Source: Syntrophorhabdus sp.
GTDB taxonomy: Bacteria > Desulfobacterota > BSN033 > UBA1163
Assembly: GCA_020724025.1 (NCBI GenBank)
Contig: DYHU01000253.1
Location: 1-5,473 of the forward strand
Reading direction: 5' to 3'
Length of the DNA: 5,473 bases
The first letter of the stretch is position 1, and each line of letters starts with the position of its first letter. Positions 4,564 through 5,473 of this stretch are shown here, one piece after another. The position numbers and the translations under genes are program-made. The notes beneath the pieces are model-generated. The model saw only the letters and a program-made list of their open reading frames with translations. It was not told the DNA's origin and ran no database searches.

Positions 4564-5473
4564 AAGCTGGAAGCAATCTCGAAAAGATTTTATCAAAAAG
4601 TCTGTTTGCGGTAACAGGCGAACTGGGTCCTCCAAAGGGGAACGAAGTAAGCGTCATCAAACGAAAGGCAGACCTCCTGAGGGGGTATGTGGATGCGGTC
4701 AATGTGACCGATAATCAGACGGCGATCGTTCGGATGTCAAGCATCGCCACCTCAAGCCTACTCCTCCAGATGGGGATCGAGCCGGTGATGCAGATGACGA
4801 CCCGTGACCGGAATCGCATCGCCATCCAGAGCGACCTTTTCGGTGCAACGGCTCTGGGCATCAAGAATATGCTCTGTCTCACCGGAGACCATCACACCTT
4901 TGGAAATCAGGTCGACTCAAAGAATGTTCACGATCTGGACTCCGTCCAGTTGATCGACTGTGTTCGAACGATGAGGGATAAAGGAACCCTCCTCGGCGGA
5001 GAGGAGAAGATTGAGGGGGAGGTCAAACTCTTTATCGGGGCAGCAGAAAATCCCTTTGGCGACCCTTTCGAATTCCGGGCCATCCGGTTGGCCAAGAAGG
5101 CCTCCGCAGGGGTCGACTTCATCCAGACCCAGTGTATCTATGACATGAAACGTTTCAAGGAGTGGATGAAGATGGTGAGGGATCGAGGTCTTCACGAAAA
5201 GATCCATATCCTGGCTGGTGTGACTCCTCTTAAATCTGGAGGTATGGCTCGATATATGGCTAAGAATGTCTCGGGCATTATCATCCCGGATGAAATCATT
5301 GACCGAATTGTGAAGGCGAAGAAACCGGCTGAGGAGGGAATCAGGCTCTGTGTCGAACAGATCCAGGAATTGAGAGAGATCGAAGGGGTTCACGGGGTCC
5401 ATATCATGGCCATCGAGTGGGAGCAGATGACGAGTCAGATCACAGAGATGGCCGGATTGTTACCCCGTCCCAA
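4560..5473 (+). CDS. metF: MetF, methylenetetrahydrofolate reductase (3' end beyond window)
   Basis: The frame is open from ATG 4560 to the window edge, with 304 codons and no stop. It encodes the FAD-binding TIM-barrel reductase that forms 5-methyl-THF, the methyl-branch step of the Wood-Ljungdahl pathway. Features seen are FAVTGELGPP (16-25), where E21 fits the catalytic glutamate of MetF; VNVTDNQTA (48-56); TTRDRNR (80-86); LCLTGDHHTFGNQ (105-117); GAAENPFGDP (160-169); FIQTQCIYD (187-195); and ILAGVTPLKSGGMARYM (217-233). The visible C-terminal HIMAIEW...AGLLPRP resembles the natural end of short MetF proteins, so only a few residues are probably missing. GGGAGGA at 4544-4550 precedes the start by 9 bases, inside metV. 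A four-base overlap ties it to metV, the expected partner. Reduction is probably not by NADH directly on this subunit alone; electrons likely come through MetV. Confidence 0.93.
   Translation, partial: MKAGSNLEKILSKSLFAVTGELGPPKGNEVSVIKRKADLLRGYVDAVNVTDNQTAIVRMSSIATSSLLLQMGIEPVMQMTTRDRNRIAIQSDLFGATALGIKNMLCLTGDHHTFGNQVDSKNVHDLDSVQLIDCVRTMRDKGTLLGGEEKIEGEVKLFIGAAENPFGDPFEFRAIRLAKKASAGVDFIQTQCIYDMKRFKEWMKMVRDRGLHEKIHILAGVTPLKSGGMARYMAKNVSGIIIPDEIIDRIVKAKKPAEEGIRLCVEQIQELREIEGVHGVHIMAIEWEQMTSQITEMAGLLPRP

Noticed and set aside
4917..5402. Minus-strand open frame of 161 codons
   Set aside because: It lies entirely opposite metF, whose forward frame shows clear family motifs throughout; the forward gene lacks only a stop because the window ends.

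Overview
The window carries a methylenetetrahydrofolate (methylene-THF) reductase gene cluster of the flavin-based electron-transfer type, with all genes on the + strand. In order these are two heterodisulfide-reductase A (HdrA) family flavoproteins, an MvhD-type iron-sulfur protein, MetV, and MetF, which runs off the right edge with 304 codons visible. MetF and MetV form the reductase that turns methylene-THF into methyl-THF in the Wood-Ljungdahl pathway. HdrA and MvhD proteins next to metVF are known from the Moorella-type MetFV-HdrABC-MvhD complex, where they link the reductase to other electron carriers. No HdrB or HdrC gene is visible; they may lie outside the window or be absent.

The organism is most likely an anaerobic bacterium with a Wood-Ljungdahl pathway. 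The gene set and the style of the intergenic repeats suggest Desulfobacterota or a related lineage of sulfate reducers and syntrophs. That placement is an inference from memory and was not tested by a search.

Layout: 1-87 is the right-hand part of a palindromic repeat. 126-1157 encodes a short HdrA (FAD domain plus core [4Fe-4S] motif). 1158-2873 encodes a second HdrA (cysteine-free N-terminal domain, FAD domain without the core cluster motif, C-terminal 2x[4Fe-4S] ferredoxin). 2874-3288 is a 415-base gap with an A/C-rich spacer, a complete MITE-like element with 19-bp terminal inverted repeats and a target duplication, and a GC-rich set of palindromes ending in a terminator-like hairpin. 3289-3705 is mvhD. 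3706-3891 holds a third copy of the repeat. 3892-4563 is metV, and metF overlaps its end by 4 bases from 4560.

The two HdrA proteins are complementary: the first keeps the core cluster and lacks the N-terminal and ferredoxin domains, while the second has those domains but lacks the core cluster. Both lack the inserted ferredoxin domain of archaeal HdrA. The likely electron route is between MetVF, MvhD, the HdrA1 FAD and cluster, and the HdrA2 ferredoxin domain. Within the cluster, the tightly coupled pairs (hdrA1-hdrA2 and metV-metF) are separated from mvhD by repeat-filled gaps, and the three repeat copies share one orientation. The repeats may therefore tune expression of the modules.
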